From positions 45,627,169 to 45,691,168 of the forward strand of contig OX485806.1 in assembly GCA_950295325.1 (NCBI GenBank): a stretch of 64,000 nt of DNA. The letters run 5' to 3'. The translations under genes were made by a program, and so were the position numbers. Shown piece after piece: positions 35,200 to 47,139 of this stretch. The DNA comes from Polytrichum commune (Eukaryota; Streptophyta; Polytrichopsida; Polytrichales; Polytrichaceae). How positions within the stretch are numbered: position 1 is the stretch's first letter; every line of letters begins with the position of its first letter. The notes below the pieces were generated by a model. That model saw only the letters and a program-made list of their open reading frames with translations, did not search any database and had not been told where the DNA came from.

Positions 35200-36190
35200 G
35201 CTCCTCTATTGCCAATTCCAAACAAACTAGTGGAAACCAAATTAGTACTAGCAATTTAACCCCTATAATCGTTCTTGGAGCGGTTTTTTAGCTCCTCGTA
35301 TGTATACGATAATTTGAGATTGTACAACATCAATATCCATCCGGATATGATTCTTTGATAGATAGTAATATCATGTTGTATTGCAAGGTGACACTACTTG
35401 ACACCCACACAATGTAACTTAGAAAGAATTGATGAAGGTGATTTCAATTCATCACGTATAAAAAGAGACTACACACTTGATATGAAACTGCCAAGACTCT
35501 CGTTTAGGGGTTAACAAAGTATACCAAACATAAAATTCTCAATCAAGAGTGAATTAAGACTGTTCAGGAACTCCACAAAAGAAAAGAGTAAACAAAAAGA
35601 AAACATGTCATCCCAATCAGTTATTTGCAAAGCAAGAGTTAGTGAACAAACTGTGGAAACCCAAGGATTCAACAGATACATGGCAAGTACCCAAGATCAC
35701 TTGCAGTCCTAGTTCTAGATCAACTTGGCCACATCCAATATTTATTGATGAAGGATACTATAATCTGCTATGATACAAACAATTCAACAATATGACATTC
35801 ACTTGAGGAAAAAATGGCAACTAGTTTTATTGTTTTGCATACAAGTCTTTGCTGAGCTTGAAAGTGATGCGTGTTTGGTTGATGTTGAATGTTGGCCATC
35901 CCTGGGGTCGTTCATGGATACCGTAAGAGTAAAAGCCCACTTGTAAGCGTCACTTGCACTATCCCATTGTCCAACACAACCTATAGTTGCACTTCACCCA
36001 GATTATACTACTTCCAACCTAAAACACATATATCACCCCAATAGCACACCAAATTCACTGGACCATTTCTTGCAAATTAATTGCACAGCTTCCGCCAAAC
36101 CACCATGACTAAGTACAAGATTGAGACAATGTATACACGTTTACATGGCATAGTGTTGATTTCTCATATGAATCAATCAAATAACCAAAG
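35200..36190. other. No gene recognised (5' flank of ABCG remnant)
   Basis: AT-rich sequence with no supported frame. It would correspond to the promoter or former spacer upstream of the ABCG start at 35,199. Confidence 0.35.
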
Positions 36191-36199
36191 CAACAGGCT

Positions 36200-36310
36200 T
36201 ACGTATTTATCTTGCTCAGTCAGCACAACATCTGCAGCATCATCTCTCTTCCCAGGAGGATGTTGTTGGTGGTCCTTCAATATGCCCTCCATCTTCACAA
36301 TCCTGAAACT
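36200..36310 (-). CDS. Isolated exon-like block, unassigned
   Basis: Minus-strand frame reads IVKMEGILKDHQQHPPGKRD then DAADVVLTEQDKY, about 33 residues, polar and helical and unlike the surrounding sequence. It lies 1 kb upstream of the ABCG start, on the same strand. It could be an exon of yet another captured gene or of the CPP1-like gene. I cannot name it. Confidence 0.3.
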
Positions 36311-37188
36311 CAGAATTGAACGATTCCAAATTGAAAAAAACTACAAATTACATATTATATCTACCATCTTCTCTGAGTCCCATTAATCCACTCTTGAACC
36401 TGAGTCAACTTCAGACTCAAATCCTGGGTTTATTGAATATCCTATTTCCAGAGAATGTTTACTTTCAAAACTTGAGCAACCTTGACTCATGCGCTATAAG
36501 CTGGAATTGGGGAAGGCACAAAAGCTACGCATATATGAATGATGACATTCATATATTAGCATAATTGAACATCATAAGATAGATGTGTCTAACTCAATTA
36601 CTTATCTTAATCCGACACCTAGGATATTGTTATGTGATTTGGTGTGATTCCAAGAACATACACCAAAAAAACATGTGATTAAAAGGATTGGACTATGCAA
36701 AATATGTAACTTAACCATTTTAGGCTTGAAAGCCAACATAATAGGGGAGGGGCCCTACATGACCACTTGATGAGCACAATAATCTTCACTTTGAGAATGA
36801 ATAACATATTCATATGAGCTCTGAAAATGATGAGGAAAGTGGCTACAACCATGATTTGGATTCGCTAACCATCTTGTAGTGTGTGTTGTACATTTGGGGA
36901 AGTGGGCTACTTGGAAAAAGTAACCATTCAAGACCCATCTGCTTTATGCGGAATCATATTTTTTTCTTGGTCTCTCTCTTGTGCACAGAATAAAAAACAT
37001 GACAAACATCGTTATACAAATAATGATGTGACATGCAAGGAATAATCAACGAGAATGAACCAAGTGAGAGAATATTGTTGTCACCTTTGACTGCAGCCCA
37101 CACGTCTTTGAGCACCTTCGATTTTCGGGGACCCTATAATTTAATGTAGAGTGATTAGGTAGCTAGGAGTTTAAATGCGGCTCTCTCA
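36311..37188. other. No gene recognised
   Basis: AT-rich spacer up to the LINE target site. Nothing supported. Confidence 0.35.
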
Positions 37189-37203
37189 AAAAGTGGTGCT
37201 ACT
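37189..37203 (+). repeat. LINE target-site duplication, copy 1
   Basis: AAAAGTGGTGCTACT, identical to 42,735-42,749. Together the copies mark the pre-insertion site. Confidence 0.93.
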
Positions 37204-37539
37204 GTGAAGACCTCACCGAGGTTTAAAATGAGAGGTAACAAAATACAAAACCCCCGGGGGGGGAGGGGGAAGGAGCAAAGTCCAACAACCCAAAAGGGGT
37301 AGAGAGGCCAATGAGGCCATCAAAACAATCAAAACAAACTAAAAAAGAAAAACAGAAGGGGGAGAGGCCGTTGGGCCCTGCCCGGCCCCAACGGGGGGCC
37401 AAGTTTCAACTCCCGCGTCGGGGTGATGACCTGGCAGCAGCCACTGGCGGGACCAAGAGGGGGAGAGCCCCTTAGCAGAGTTCGCGAAAACACAAAGCGG
37501 GTCCCAGACGAGGTGCTCCGTTTTGCAACTCCATTGTCG

Positions 37540-38821
37540 CTAGTCGTAAGCATCCAAGATGCTGATGTCGTCCTTGTCGAAGTCGAAGTCAAAGTTGAAC
37601 CTTGTCCTTCCGAGGTCCGCTGCCCAGCGGTAGACCCCGAGAAGGGAGCCAGAGGTGGGGTGGACGTGTGTTCTGAAGTACCGCAGACAATCATCTTTGG
37701 GGAAGGCGGCAGAGGCAGCTGGCGCTTCTGTAGCCTCGGCCATTGGGTGCTTGGACTAACTCCGTGTGTTCTTGTTGATCAGGATGATGCGCAGTTGCTA
37801 GTATTTCCTCTTGCCCATGGATTTGCGGTGAATTGGCCCTTGGCCCTAATGGTTCTCCCTTTCGTATGTTGTTATTCTCCCTTGAGTTGTTGTCGGGTGT
37901 TGGGGGTGGTGTATTAGACTTGGGGGGTTCACGTTCTTCCGGTGGTGGCCTCCAGTTGTTGCCCATAGTCCACAATAAGTTGTCCACCAAGTCTGGGAAG
38001 TCCAGGCGTGCAGCGAATTCTGCTTCTGCATCAGGGGATGGTGACAAGTGGCGTATAAGGATTGGGGGCGCGATCCAAGCTCCCAAATCCCTGGGTAAGA
38101 ATTCTTGCGGTGGAGTGACATTCCATTTAATGGTGGTTCCTTGTAGTCTGCCAAAAATATTAGTCGTGGTCCATATTTTCTGGAAGTAGTCAATCAATTC
38201 TCGACGCTTTTCTTCATTTCTTTTATGGCGGAATAATTCTTTGTAGGCCTCCATGGCACAGTAGATAGTATTCCGCCAAGCATGCCACATGACAACCCCA
38301 AGATGGAAATCGTCTTCTCTAAATGTGTGTGCAACCCGTTGGCACCAGATAGACCAAAGCAGCTGAGCTCGGAGTATGTCCAAGGGGGTCTCCGAGTTGA
38401 TGGAGCAGGCCGAGGTGGTGTCCCATCTCAAGTCCTCATCTACCTGGGGCCCTGGGGGATCCAACATCAGTCCTTGACTGATTTCCGGCCATGAAAGGTA
38501 CGCCGATGGTGGTCTAGCGACGTTCCTTGTATTTCGAAACAACTCCCAGGCTCGACTAAGGTGAGGGCAATCCTTGAGCGCATGTTGGAGGGTTTCCCTT
38601 GCTTGATCCGGACAGAGCTCACATGCACCAGGTAAGCCGATCTTTTCCCTCCAGGCCCCGACCGAAAGCCCTTCAGTGAGTACTAGCCATTGCATGGCTG
38701 ACACTTTTCGAGGTAAGTATGGGTGCCAAATGCGATTGAAATTTTTTGCTCTGCTTTTGCTGTTGAATCCTTGCGCTTCAAGTTCTGCATCCAAGGTCAT
38801 TTGTTGTGTGTTTTGTTTCAT
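37540..38821 (-). pseudogene. LINE ORF2 C-terminal zinc-binding (zf-RVT) region
   Basis: Same reading frame as the RT segment after one in-frame TGA. It contains RIWHPYLPRKVSAMQWLVLT and GACELCPDQARETLQHALKD, followed by CPHLSRAWELF: CxxC...H...C, the zf-RVT motif. A Pro/Glu/Asn-rich tail follows. The frame is open to 37,691, with a possible last stretch in another frame to 37,540. Confidence 0.8.
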
Positions 38822-38836
38822 GGCTATTCTGTAGCC

Positions 38837-41000
38837 TCATTTAGTTGTATAATTCATGATGGATGTGTCGGGAAGGATACCCAACCTTTTCCACTGCCAC
38901 TCCTTGGGGTCCCATTCCATATCACTAATCCATTTATTTCCACATAGCCAGTGCGATTGTTCCGGTTCGGAGTCCTCTTGCGGGTTGTAATCCAAGACCA
39001 TTCTCTTAGGGCCCCCACATCGGAGTACACGAACCTCCTCCATCGGTTCATCTGGCAGAAGTTTATTCAGTTCCCTAAGGTGAAGTAGTTCGGTTTTGTC
39101 CTTCTGATATCTCTTGGCCTCTAAGGGTGTTATGCTATGAAAATGGTAGACCGTTGAGATGGTCCCGTCTTCTTCCTTACTAGCGATCCATTGGCCAATG
39201 CTGGGTGTTGGTCTGGGGCAGGCATCCCAGGGGATGCTGTTTACAACTCGAGCATACAACAGTGGGGCGACGCTGGTTCTTCGGAGGCGGAGCAGCTCTG
39301 CAAAAGTTTTCCAGCCATAGCCGTCGGTTCTTGTGATGTCTTTGAGTGATCCAAACTGTTTCTTTGACCACCATCTCATATTGGATCGGGGCTCTGTACC
39401 CCATTGGGTGCCTACTTCGCTAGTTAGGAATCGATTTCCAAATAATGGTTGTCTAATAATTTCCGACCAGCTTGTTGGATCCTGTTGTTCCAGGCTAGCT
39501 TGAATCGTGCTCCATGCTCGCATGACCCCTTGCCACATGGTTGAGCCTTGCTTTACTAAGTTGGGCGAGTTCATTATCCAATTAGCATGGGCGGGCCAGC
39601 GTCCTCTTCTGGACTGTTTGGTTTGGGCCACCATGTGTCTTACTAACGTTTTCCATGGTTCATATCCTACAGATAATCCCTGGATGAGGAGTTTCACGAG
39701 GAGGACTGAGGCTTGCCATTCCCGGTCCAGGATCTTCACTCCTCCTCGCACAATTGGTAAGACCACAGTGGTCCACTTGACCCTAGCCCTTGCGCGTGAT
39801 TCTCTCTTGCCAGACCACATATAGTTCCTAACTGTGGCCCTTGCAAGTTTCAGGGATTTTCCGGAGAATTCAGTACAGGAGGCAAGATACCAAATAGACG
39901 AAAGCACTACCTGGTTGGAGACCATGATTATTCCTGCCAGGGAGAGTTTGTTGTTGGACCATCGGAGAAGATGCTTTCGAATTTGTCCGAGCATCCTGCC
40001 ATCTTTCTCCTTTTGGGGGATGTTAATGCCAAATGGATAGCCCAAATACCTGGTAACTTCTCCTTCTCCTAGCCATTTGAGACCGGCTTCCTCCCCCCAT
40101 TGCCAGTTCCTTTCCATAGTTGATAGCCAAAGTCCAATTGATTTATGCAAGTTGAGTTTCGCCCCCGATGTTGCTCCGAATCGATGTATTACATTGAGGG
40201 CTATGTCTAGATTTTCCCGGGTACCATCTAAGAGTAGCAAGGTATCATCCGCAAACATTTGATTAGTGATTGTTGTCTTGTCAGGTAGCCGAAGGCCTTT
40301 TACTCGGCATCCCGGGTGTTGAAGCATTTGTCCAAGCACGTCTACTGTGAGGAGAAACAAATATGGGGCTAGCGGACAGCCCTGGCCTACGGAGCGTTGA
40401 AGGTTGAATGTCTTCGATGTCTGTCCATTGACAATGACCAATGCTGATGCGTTCTCGTTGAGAGTCATCACTTGGTTAATCCACGTTTTGTGAAATCCCA
40501 TCCTCTCCATTGCGTGGCGCAGGAAAGTCCAATTCACCCTATCATATGTTTTTTCGAAGTCTAATAATAACATGCTGAGTTCTTGGTGGTTTTCCTTTGT
40601 CCATTCAATGGCCTCAAAGGCCAAGAATATGTTACCTAGTATGCAACAGTTCAGGACGAAACCTGTTTGAGAGGGTAATATCCAGTTATGCAATAGAGGT
40701 TTCATTCTATTGGCATAAACCTTAGCAACTATTTTATATAGTGTGTTAAGGAGGGAGATTGGTCGGTAATTCTGTATGCGGAGTCTATCTTCTGATTTCG
40801 GTAATAAGGCTATTTTGCTAATATTAAGTTCTGCAATGAGTGAGCATTGGCTGATTACCTCAGAGACAAAGTTGAAGATATCAAATTCGATATCTTCCCA
40901 CATCTCCTGGTAAAACTCCGCAGGTATGAGTCCACACCTGGTGACTTCCCTGCGGGAAGTTGTTTCATAGCGTCAGCCATTTCCTCCATGGTTATGGGTC
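38837..41000 (-). pseudogene. LINE ORF2 reverse transcriptase domain
   Basis: A stop in ELL-x-PITMEEM and a frame change around 40,915 (PGVD... then PAEFYQEMWEDIEFD) precede a 688-codon open frame, 40,903-38,837. RT motifs in order: NYRPISLLNTLYKIVAKVYA, PSQTGFV, LLLDFEKTYDRVNW (usual DFEKAYD), VGQGCPLAPYLFLLTVD and the catalytic MFADDTLLLLDG (about 40,242-40,259), then KLNLHKS and RYLGYPFG. It copies element RNA at the nicked target. The frame ends at a TGA (38,837-38,839), in phase with the next segment. Confidence 0.93.
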
Positions 41001-41103
41001 AGAGCAGTTCCGCATTGTGCTCCTCCGTTACTGTTTGTTTGAGGTATTGAAAACACTCCCTTGCCATTGTGTTAGCTTCCACCTCTTCGTCCCTGGTGTT
41101 TAA

Positions 41104-42420
41104 CTATTCATAGAAACTGAGTATGTGTGTTTCAATCTCAACTTGGGACGTAAGCAGCCGATCCCCATCCAACATTTGATGTATGGTGACCGGGCATTGA
41201 ATGCCATTGTGGTGCTCAAAAAATTCCTTGGTGCAGCGATCTCCCACCCTTGCCCATTTGGAAAGGATAGCACTTTCCTGACACTGAAGCTTTTGCTGTC
41301 GGACTTCGTGCAGGGCAGCCTGAGCGTCACTTAGCCGGTTACGCGCCTCTCGGGACCCCCAATTGCGTTGTAATTCCTCCTCCATGGCTATAATGTCTTT
41401 GAACTGTGCTAAGTAAGTTGCCTTCCAGTATTGCTTCTGTTGTTTGGTAAGTTTTGTGGACTTCAGTCGAATTGCTTGATTGGTTGCAACCATTCTTTGG
41501 TTCCATGTGTCCCATGTAGGGTCCTCCATGACTTTCTTCCACGTGGCTAACAAGGCTGATTTGTGTTGTGGGTTCTTCAACAGTCCTTTGTTGAAGGGTG
41601 CATGTCTGGATTTTTGTTTCCCTTTGTCATTGAAATGAACAACGTATCCTGTGTGGTCCGATAGGTCCCGGATGGTAGGGAGGATCTCTGTAGTGCCTCC
41701 TATTCTTTCTATCTGTATTGGTATGTAGATACAGTCAATGCGGGATTGGATCATGGTCTTGTCATTGTGGGCATTTGTCCAAGTGAAAGCCTTATCTGAC
41801 TTCCTGTAAAATGCTCCAAGGTTGAACGCATCACTAACGCCCAACCGAATAAGAAGGTGGGTCCACGCTTCCAATTCTCTGGTGTTAATGCTTGTTTTCG
41901 TCGAGCCACCTTGTTTATCCCTCGGATGTTCTATATTGTTAAAATCCCATGCTAGTATCCAGTGGGCCTCCGGGAGGTCAGCATGCGCGAGGTGATTCCA
42001 CAACATTGCTCTTGGCCCAGTGTGGCTAAAAGCATACACGTTTATTATCCCAATGCGGAGGAGGGGCTGAGTTGGAGGACAACAAATTGTGCTTTGCCCG
42101 GGTACAATATGCCATGATGTATGACTGCGGAGGGCATCCTTTCTGAGAGTATGATGCTTGTACCTCCCTTGAATCGTCCAGATTGGGCGGAGAAAGAACC
42201 TTCGTTCCACAAGCTGGTACCTCCTCGGAATTCAATATATCGAGCTTGTCGAAGGCATGCCTCTTCCGGGAGCTTGGTTTCCTGTAATAGCATAATATAT
42301 GTAGGTGGAGTGGTGAGTTTGAAGATGTTTTTAAGTTCTTTACGTTTCCTTCTTTTGGCTAGGCCTTGGCCTAGCCCTCTCGTGTTTTGCGTGGCAATCG
42401 TTAGTTTGTCACCTTTCATA
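41104..42420 (-). pseudogene. LINE ORF2 endonuclease domain
   Basis: AP-endonuclease-like domain split over two frames. First frame: LTIATQNTRGLGQG (strand with the N-T-R-G-L of EEP enzymes) and TYIMLLQETKLPEE (catalytic E in L-Q-E-T), up to about 42,060. Second frame, joined near 42,060: IGIINVYAFSHTGPR, HWILAWDFNNIEHPRDK (usually G-D-F-N, here W-D-F-N) and DKAFTWTNA, SRIDCIYI, and SDHTGYVVHF (SDH). The domain nicks target DNA to prime reverse transcription. A long helical linker follows (KQYWKATYLAQFKDIIAMEE). The frame stops at TAG 41,104-41,106. Confidence 0.85.
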
Positions 42421-42444
42421 GGAGATTTAGAGGTTAAATCTGGA

Positions 42445-42708
42445 TTACTGCTCCGAGTTGGATTCCTCGTCGAGTAAGGTGGAGAACCGGTTGTGTGAAT
42501 CCGGTGCTGGTTGGTCTCCCTCCCTGGTTCCAGGTAAGCGACCTGCCATTTTCTGCCAGTGGCTCTGATTGGGGTCAATTGCTTGAATGGTGTCTGTCGT
42601 ACGTGAGGCGAGTATGGTCGTTATCTGCATGGGTTCTCTACGCCATCCCAAATTATTCCCTTTCCTCGGCTTGACCTTATGTTCTGGCATGTCAATGCTA
42701 ACATACAA
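42445..42708 (-). pseudogene. LINE ORF1 C-terminal fragment
   Basis: The frame ends DSHNRFSTLLDEESNSEQ and a stop; an N-R-F-x-x-L-x-x-E motif at the C-terminus is typical of plant L1 ORF1 RNA-binding proteins. The N-terminal RNA-recognition and zinc-knuckle parts are lost by 5' truncation at 42,734. The start codon of ORF2 would lie a short distance downstream. Confidence 0.55.
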
Positions 42709-42734
42709 TGTGCATATGTGTCCTTCCTCGCCCG

Positions 42735-42749
42735 AAAAGTGGTGCTACT
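42735..42749 (+). repeat. LINE target-site duplication, copy 2
   Basis: AAAAGTGGTGCTACT, identical to 37,189-37,203. Confidence 0.93.
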
Positions 42750-43117
42750 ATAATGGGGGTGATCTCCCAGTTTTATAGTCAGGGTGCGATGGTATCATCA
42801 CGTGGATTGGAAGTCAAGTCAAATTAAACGTCAGATGCACGTCCGACATGGTGAGGGAGCAATCTGGAAGACGAAGAAATGGGGTTCCAGGTTTTGACAA
42901 AGTTACCACGTTTGGATTGCAATGAAAGTCTCAATTTCATATCAAGTGGTTAGCAATCCAACAAATTTAATCAATATGAGTCAAATGTAAGGTATCGTGC
43001 GACCCTATTGTGGGCACTTCCAACTCCATGGACAATTTCTTGCACCAAATTGGGAATCATCCCTTTTGGTTAGCAATTGTGAATCATGAAGATGGTCACT
43101 CCAAGCCCAAGAATAAC

Positions 43118-43962
43118 TCAACTATAGAAATAGCAATCAAGGAAAACATACCCAAGAATGAATGCTCTGCCAATGTTCTTCAAACGGCCATTGAAGAAGT
43201 AGACACAAGCACCAAGCGTAACAACTACGTACCTGAGGACAAAAGTAGTCTCAGTCTTGATGTATTCATAATGCTTATTTTCAAAAAAACACAAAAATTG
43301 TAGTATTTGCACCTATACTTGAAGGAGATGTTAACATGGTTGTAGACCTAGAAGGTTGGCCCTCCCTCTGTAGGATTGAACACACTCTACACTCCAAGCA
43401 ATGCAAAGAGCGCCGCTCTTTGTCCACTGACTGTGGTGCTAGGAACCTCAACCATGTTGGTCATACTTCTCACCCACGCAGGATACTCCTCCACCTTCTT
43501 CTTCAAGTTGTTCTTCATGTTGATTTTTTATTTCCTCCGATCTCAGAAACTCTCCATGATAGTTTTGTCATATGTTGCCTCAATAGACTCTCAGCTTTTT
43601 ATTTCATTTTTCTCGAACAAAGACCACCCCCATAAACCATGTCTTAATTGAAAGGCATTCAATTATATTTATGCTTCATAACATCCCACATAGAAATAAC
43701 AAATCCCTGTAAGAAGAATGGAGGTGGCAAATAATTCACTGTAATCAAAAGATAATCTGTAATTAACCTGGCTGGAGAGGTATTTGCGGGCTTCTCGAAA
43801 CTCTTCCTCGGAAGCATCTCTGCTGACCACCAACCACTTGAAGGGATCCCGCACATTGAGTCTTGGAAATATGGGTTGAGCTATTACAATCCAAAAGTTG
43901 GCCTCTTTGTAGGCACCTCCAAAATCTCTGTCATAAACCTGGTACAGTATGTCAAAAAACAC
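43118..43962 (-). pseudogene. CPP1-like (chaperone-like protein of POR1) fragment
   Basis: Minus-strand pieces: VYDRDFGGAYKEANFWIVIA and PRLNVRDPFKWLVVSRDASE, then EFREARKYLSSQ (43,962-43,770). The DPF-x-x-L-x-V-S-x-D-A-S-x-x-E pattern is the J-like domain of CPP1/CDF1 proteins. Next ATYDKTIMESF-x-DRRK-x-KI, EEYPAWVRSMTNMVEVPSTT and RAALFALLGV-x-SVFNPTEG (43,620-43,345; x marks stops). Last LGACVYFFNGRLKNIGRAFI (about 43,215-43,135) from the C-terminal membrane region, followed by a GTATGT donor. CPP1 is a plastid membrane protein that stabilises protochlorophyllide oxidoreductase. Three or more stops, including TAG at 43,388-43,390 where Trp is expected, make this a pseudogene. Confidence 0.78.
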
Positions 43963-45256
43963 ACAAAATTGCAGGTTTGTCTATGTGTTGTCACATGGAA
44001 ATCACTTAGCTTTATACTATATCTGCAACATGAAATTCGACATTTGGAAGGTTAGAAGTTTCCAGTATGTGTAAGAACATGGAATAAACAAGATAGATCG
44101 GAGCAAAAACGATTCCTGAAATAATAAGAACATATTTTATTGCCAAGTTCATGTGGCCAATATGAACGCCTCGTACATGATTATACTTGTGCGTCTACTT
44201 ATACTACTTATTCAAAATATTAAAATCGCATTATTTATTCTGAAATTTTCTCGTATGGGCCACACCGTCATCCCACATTTCACATTCAAAAGTGTTTAAA
44301 GAATTTAAAGAACATGATATACAAACCGAATTACACCCACGTACCTTAGCTCAAATCCCTCGCCAAAATGTCAAAAATAAGTGCATCTACCTTATGAAGA
44401 AAGATTCCACATAACATGCAGTGTGTTGCTAGCAAGTCCCACAACTGTAACAACCCACCTGTTAGATACCGGCCATATTACTTCCTCACCTGTCAATTAC
44501 AGAAAATATTGGCAATGCCAATTTGCATGTTGAATATGCTAATTGTAGTCACCAGGCCCATGCGAGGCAAACCACTGCATGAGGTCATGATTTAGTGGGC
44601 AAACTACAATGCTATTATACATTTCTTCACTAGGTTCAGACTTTGCACTGTAGAGCTTGAAAAGTGAAAACAGAAAGGAACCAATCATCTAGAGATTGAC
44701 AAGAGAGTATGTGTTTCACAATCTTCACCAAGTTTCATAGTTTTCTATATAATGTGCTTTGTGCAACTTGGACTCATAAATCCTCTAGATACCCACAGCT
44801 TGTGGGTTAAGAGAACTCACCAACAGGAGTAAATGCAAAAAAATTGTAATCCAAATCTCAATATTGCCTGAGCTCATAATAATTTGCTCACTAACTTATT
44901 GTATCCTGCAAACCACAATAGAAATCGTCCCTCTATGAAGAACCACATGAATTCCAATATCTCTAGACAGTACCACTCCAATCAATGGTTGGTGGACTTG
45001 ATTAGAATTGAATCAAATAACTAGAGATCTGCAACACCTCAGATTCATCTCACAAATTTGTGTTGTTTTCTACAAATCGACGCAATATGCAGGTCAGAGT
45101 CAGGCAATTGATAATCTAGCATCTTTCCAAGCCAAATGAATTCCAACTGTTTGATTCCAACTGATTACTGCAAAAACGGCCTGCTCTTCCCCAAAAAGTG
45201 TGTTTTTAACAAAAAATAATGCAATGTACTAACTTCCAGGATTCAAGCTAGTCTTA
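43963..45256. other. No gene recognised
   Basis: AT-rich spacer between the CPP1-like and EDR2-like remnants. Nothing supported. Confidence 0.35.
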
Positions 45257-45599
45257 TCAAGTAGCATCATCATCACTACTGTTTTGTACAGAAGCACTAG
45301 GCTGCATAAAAGTTGAGAATGACTTCCAGAGCCGCGATTGAAATGAGCTTCCTTCTGCATTAGTGGCAAATTTGGAGATGAATTCCACAGGGATAGCAGC
45401 AGACAAGTCAAGTTTCTTCAATCTTACTGTTCCCTGAATTCGCTCTGGAAGTTCTTCCTCTGCCCATCCTTCAATAAGGAAAGCCATGTCAACAGTGAGG
45501 GAAGTGACGTAGCCGATGGCAACATGCACAATTGCATTGGCTACAATTGAGGAACCAATATCCACATCAGCCTCAAGGAAGTTGGTTCCTTGTGAGTAC
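45257..45599 (-). pseudogene. EDR2-like (DUF1336) last exon
   Basis: Acceptor TTGCAG/GTACTC at 45,599. The translation YSQGTNFLEADVDIGSSIVA then VTSLTVDMAFLIEGWAEEEL and PERIQGTVRLKKLDLSAAIP is the C-terminal end of DUF1336, the lipid-associated domain at the end of EDR2-type proteins (negative regulators of defence and cell death in Arabidopsis). It runs to a stop at 45,257 after an acidic SSDDDAT tail. It continues the exons at 61,835-62,762; the intron between is about 16.2 kb because a CACTA element inserted in it. Confidence 0.85.
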
Positions 45600-45659
45600 C
45601 TGCAATTATGAGGTGTGGATACACTATAAGGAAATGGGTGTTGAAATGACTAAAAGTTG

Positions 45660-47017
45660 ACACAAAAATGTCCAAAATGACAAATGCAACCGCTTTCATC
45701 TCTACTCTTGTCATTTTGATTTGTTTTTTATTTTTTGTCAGCTTTTTGTCAACTTTTGGTTCACATTTATAGAGTGGACTCGCAAATTAGGCTATAATTC
45801 AGAATATATTTGTGTTTTTCATATTGTTTTGCATACGTGGACCTTCTTGTTTACATGTTATATATATGTAACTTGCCATAGTGACTCGGGGGGGACACTT
45901 AGGAAAATTAGTAAACATGGTGCGTTAAAATATAGGGTGTGTTTTATTCATGAGCAATAAAATTAAGAAAATTATTGGATATAACTATGGACTATTTAAA
46001 TTGAAAATCCATATTATAAATAATATTGGGGTATACTAAGTATTGAAATTTATCAAGGTTTTAGATATAATATAGTATAAGGATTTTGATAGAATGAAAA
46101 ATAATATTACAGTCCACCCTCTATAAATGTTAGGCTTTGGAGTAAAATTTTCCTAACATTTATAGTGAGTTAACATTGTAACAATTATAAAGGGAGTTTT
46201 TTGAATGCTTAACAAATATAAATTCATTATAATTATGAAGGGAGAGTTTTGCAAAATTATCATATATATAAAATATGTGTATCAAAATCAATCTTTTATT
46301 TATGAAACAAAATAAGAATCAATAGTCCTTTGGATTGATTCTGAAGCATTTACAATCTTTCGAATGAATGGTTATAGACTAATAGAATGTAAGGTAGTAG
46401 ATTGTAAGGCACTAAATACTTTGGATATATTTTAATAAATAAAAAATCCTCATTATATAGTTACTTGTAAAAACTTTTACTTTATTTTTCAATTTAAAAG
46501 TATTAAAAGTAAATGTAAAAGTGTGTATTCAAAAGTGTGATCCTAAATGTAATAATGTCAATTTAAAAAGTAAAAATGTGTATTAAATTAAGTAGAAAGT
46601 AAAAAACAAAGACCCCAGGTAGTGCAGCTGGGGCCCTCGGGTAGTGCAGTTGGGGTTCATAGGATTCTTAAATCCCAGTAGATTTGGATGAATTGTTGTT
46701 GGATGTCAAATGGATGGCACATGTTTATTTACTGCAACGACATTATCCCATTGAAATGGACTCCGCTCTTGTTCTAGTTCACACTAACAAATAACACCAC
46801 TTCAAGAAAACAACACATAACATATGTACACGCATATTACAAATGTTAATTCCACCAAAATGAGAACATGATCATGAGTACACATAGAGTTAGGGCTCCA
46901 ACTATACCCTGACATGGGAAAAACTATAATATGGTCTAAAAGTCGTATTACAAAGTTGATATTTGTGGCCTATGAGCATGTACCACCCACTTCATTTTGT
47001 AGCAGGGAAACTTAATT
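45660..47017. other. CACTA left subterminal region, no gene
   Basis: AT-rich. Short TTGACA/TGTCAA-type words cluster at 45.63-45.76 kb. A small duplication of GTAGTGCAG(C/T)TGGGG occurs at 46,619-46,651. Nothing else supported. Confidence 0.5.
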
Positions 47018-47126
47018 ATGTGAGCGGAGAGCGGAGATTTGAAATTTTTGTAATAAATTTTGATAGAAAGTGGGCGCTCTCCGCTCTCCAAATCTCTGCT
47101 CTACGCTCTCCGCTCTCACCTCACAT
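47018..47126. mobile_element. 109-bp hairpin (MITE-like) with ATGTGAGCGG ends
   Basis: Left arm ATGTGAGCGGAGAGCGGAGA and right arm, read on minus from 47,126, ATGTGAGGTGAGAGCGGAGA. The arms enclose a 40-bp AT-rich centre and the whole can fold back. The arm start resembles the terminal repeat of the composite element (ATGTGAGCGGTGAGCAG at 8,380-8,396). No clear target duplication is visible. Confidence 0.6.
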
Positions 47127-47139
47127 GCTCATCTTCGGT

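Larger units (their letters stand above)
37204..42734 (-). mobile_element. 5'-truncated L1-like LINE with exact target duplication
   Basis: The 15-bp AAAAGTGGTGCTACT occurs at 37,189-37,203 and 42,735-42,749 and encloses the element precisely. Order on the minus strand is the tail of ORF1, endonuclease, reverse transcriptase, zinc-binding C-terminal domain, 3' UTR. The 5' break falls in ORF1. The 3' end (low coordinate) reads CCTCGGTGAGGTCTTCAC directly against the duplication, with no poly(A) tract. ORF2 carries at least three in-frame stops and two frame changes, so this copy is dead. Confidence 0.92.

Noticed and set aside
37329-37694. Ser/Thr-rich frame in the LINE 3' region
   Set aside because: Antisense-phase shadow of the LINE ORF2 tail.
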